Below are positions 13,228 to 14,509 of a stretch of DNA of 14,509 bases, in pieces. The translations under genes and the position numbers were made by a program. Where the stretch lies: NCBI GenBank assembly GCA_031551625.1, contig JAVBNJ010000136.1:1-14509 (forward strand). The letters are read 5' to 3'. Numbering within the stretch: the stretch's first letter is position 1; every line of letters begins with the position of its first letter. The notes under the pieces were generated by a model. It saw nothing but the letters and a program-made list of their open reading frames with translations, was not told where the DNA came from and ran no database searches. This DNA comes from JAVBNJ01 sp031551625. Lineage in GTDB: Bacteria; Bacteroidota; Bacteroidia; Bacteroidales; UBA932.

Positions 13228-14082
13228 TTAATTGTCAATATATATTTTCAAGTGATTGCGATTTAATGCATCATTAAAAATATTGTTTTCGAGGTTTTTC
13301 AGCACATCTTGCTTACGCTTGTTACGGATAATGCTGGTAATAGTATTACGCTCATAGTCCAACGGCGCCTGCTCTCCGGCTTTCACCAATTCGTAGATGC
13401 TCACGAAATATTCCGAACCGTCGGCCACAAGGTAAATATACCCCTTGCTCCAATCGTTTTCTATTTGCCTGGCATCCATTGGCAACTTCTCGGCCAAGGT
13501 TTCCGGGCCAATCCATTGTTCGTCGAAATTGGTACACGCCCCCGCATTTTCGTTACAAAATTTCATCAATTCCTCATGGTCTTCGGCATGTTTCGAGCGG
13601 TACATCATACGCAGCCGCTTGTTTTTTACCGTATCCTCCGGAACTTTTATTACCATTACTTTTGCAATAGGTTTGTTGACAATGAAATTTTGTGGCGCTT
13701 CATTATAAAATTTAGCGATATTCTCGTTACTTACCAACGTGTCGAGCTGTTGCTCAAGATACATTTTTTCGTACCGGTAAATAAGCAGCGACAATTTATA
13801 ATCTTCCAATTCCTTGCCCACATCTTTTTGTTCTTTACTCAAATACTGGTTGGCTAACTCGACTACCAATTGCCTGCGCGCCCAGTTGTTCACATAATTG
13901 CGTAGCAGCATTAAACTGTCTTCGGCCGATATTCCCGCCGGGAAAATGGCTGCCACATCCGACTGATATAATACTTTCCCGTTTACTTCGGCAATCTTTT
14001 TTTCGTTGGTCGATTTTTTGGTGAAAAAATCGCAAGAAGTACACAATGCTAAAAGGGTTACAGCAAATAGAATTTTTTTCAT
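13228..14082 (-). CDS. SurA_N-like lipoprotein (PPIase-related, no parvulin domain)
   Basis: A 284-residue predicted lipoprotein: signal MKKILFAVTLLALCTSC with Cys17 as the lipidation site. KIAEVNGKVLYQSDVAAIFP (29-48) matches the SurA/PpiC N-terminal beta-strand and helix pattern, followed by long helices (55-135). No parvulin signature is found. The middle (140-235) may be a degenerate parvulin region (AKVMVIKVPED, GSEYFVSIYELV). It probably acts as a chaperone at the inner face of the outer membrane rather than as an isomerase. Position between guaB and surA matches the arrangement I recall in Bacteroidales, where several PPIase-like genes follow guaB. Specific partners are unknown. Confidence 0.72.
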   Translation of the reverse strand: MKKILFAVTLLALCTSCDFFTKKSTNEKKIAEVNGKVLYQSDVAAIFPAGISAEDSLMLLRNYVNNWARRQLVVELANQYLSKEQKDVGKELEDYKLSLLIYRYEKMYLEQQLDTLVSNENIAKFYNEAPQNFIVNKPIAKVMVIKVPEDTVKNKRLRMMYRSKHAEDHEELMKFCNENAGACTNFDEQWIGPETLAEKLPMDARQIENDWSKGYIYLVADGSEYFVSIYELVKAGEQAPLDYERNTITSIIRNKRKQDVLKNLENNIFNDALNRNHLKIYIDN

Positions 14083-14125
14083 TCGATGGTAAAATTTTTG
14101 ATTCAGGCTGTGACTCGTTTATTAG

Positions 14126-14509
14126 TTAGCGGCTGTAGTTAGGAGCTTCACGGGTAATTGTTACATCGTGCGGGTGCCCTTCGATGAACCCGGCTGCGGT
14201 TACACGGATAAACTTCGCTTTCTTCAATGCGGCAATATCGGGGGTACCGCAATAACCCATGCCTGCACGCAATCCGCCGATGAGTTGGTAAAATACTTCG
14301 GCCAGCGTACCTTTGTAGGGTACTTGCGCCACAATACCTTCGGGCACCAGTTTCTTTACATCGTCTTCCATATCCTGGAAATAACGATCTTTCGATCCAC
14401 TTTGCATGGCATCGAGCGACCCCATGCCTCGGTACGATTTGAATTTACGTCCGTTGAGGATGATCGTGTCGCCGGGCGACTCTTCCACTCCGGCAAACAG
14501 CGAACCGGC
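14126..14509 (-). CDS. guaB: IMP dehydrogenase, C-terminal part (cut by window end)
   Basis: The last 127 codons of guaB; the gene continues beyond the window. IMP dehydrogenase oxidises IMP to XMP, the first committed step of GMP synthesis in the cytoplasm. The fragment starts AGSLFAGVEESPGD, the typical loop after the catalytic barrel strands. It contains FKSYRGMGSLDAM (active-site flap region), EGIVAQVPYKG, LRAGMGYCG and a terminal ITREAPNYSR. The frame is open to position 14509. It is the first gene visible of the minus-strand run, with 43 bp before the lipoprotein gene. Confidence 0.95.
   Translation of the reverse strand, partial: AGSLFAGVEESPGDTIILNGRKFKSYRGMGSLDAMQSGSKDRYFQDMEDDVKKLVPEGIVAQVPYKGTLAEVFYQLIGGLRAGMGYCGTPDIAALKKAKFIRVTAAGFIEGHPHDVTITREAPNYSR

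Noticed and set aside
1..14509. CRISPR array, tRNA, rRNA or insertion-sequence transposase
   Set aside because: No regularly spaced identical repeats, no cloverleaf or rRNA-like stretch and no transposase motifs were seen on reading both strands.

Overview
The window reads as chromosomal DNA from a Bacteroidota (Bacteroidetes) bacterium, most likely of the order Bacteroidales. The evidence is: promoters of the TTTG-N19-TAnnTTTG type typical of the phylum, a guaB / PPIase-like lipoprotein / surA / OstA cluster, Fibrobacter-succinogenes-major-paralogous-domain (FISUMP) secreted proteins, and several intergenic palindromes and short repeats of a style common in these genomes. Species cannot be named from sequence alone.

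Region 1 (1-3656) is the accessory part. Two secreted FISUMP paralogues (133-1404, plus strand; 1790-2851, minus strand) face each other. They share an N-terminal module and a homologous upstream leader: a 17-bp A-rich box 25/26 nt before the ATG, and an inverted repeat whose two versions differ compensatorily. Between them lies a broken AlbA_2/Schlafen-type gene fragment (1426-1683, minus). Beyond the second paralogue is about 460 bp without a clear protein gene (2852-3309). It holds a chain of mutually exclusive stems (3016-3121) and a 2x20-bp tandem repeat (3242-3281). A small antitoxin-like gene follows on the minus strand (3310-3515). It is intact except for a frame change at an A7 run.

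Region 2 (3657-9872) is a plus-strand housekeeping stretch: a membrane zinc metallopeptidase with a consensus promoter, lepA with almost no leader, then a tight run rhomboid protease - membrane-anchored EEP hydrolase - GT4 glycosyltransferase - Sua5/YrdC (gaps of 4 and 6 nt and a 4-nt overlap). lepA and the rhomboid gene are separated by a palindromic element of about 130 bp, whose right arm carries the likely ribosome-binding site of the rhomboid gene.

Region 3 (9905-14509, minus strand) reads guaB (3' part only), then a SurA_N-like lipoprotein, SurA with two parvulin domains, and an OstA/LptA-like protein. It converges on the Sua5 operon at a hairpin. The last three proteins form a plausible outer-membrane biogenesis set: two periplasmic chaperones or foldases and a lipopolysaccharide-transport-type protein.

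The most notable signals are the paired surface-protein genes with their shared inverted-repeat leader, the attenuator-like stem chain, the slippery-site antitoxin, and the repeat-borne ribosome-binding site. All functional statements on these are inference from sequence alone.
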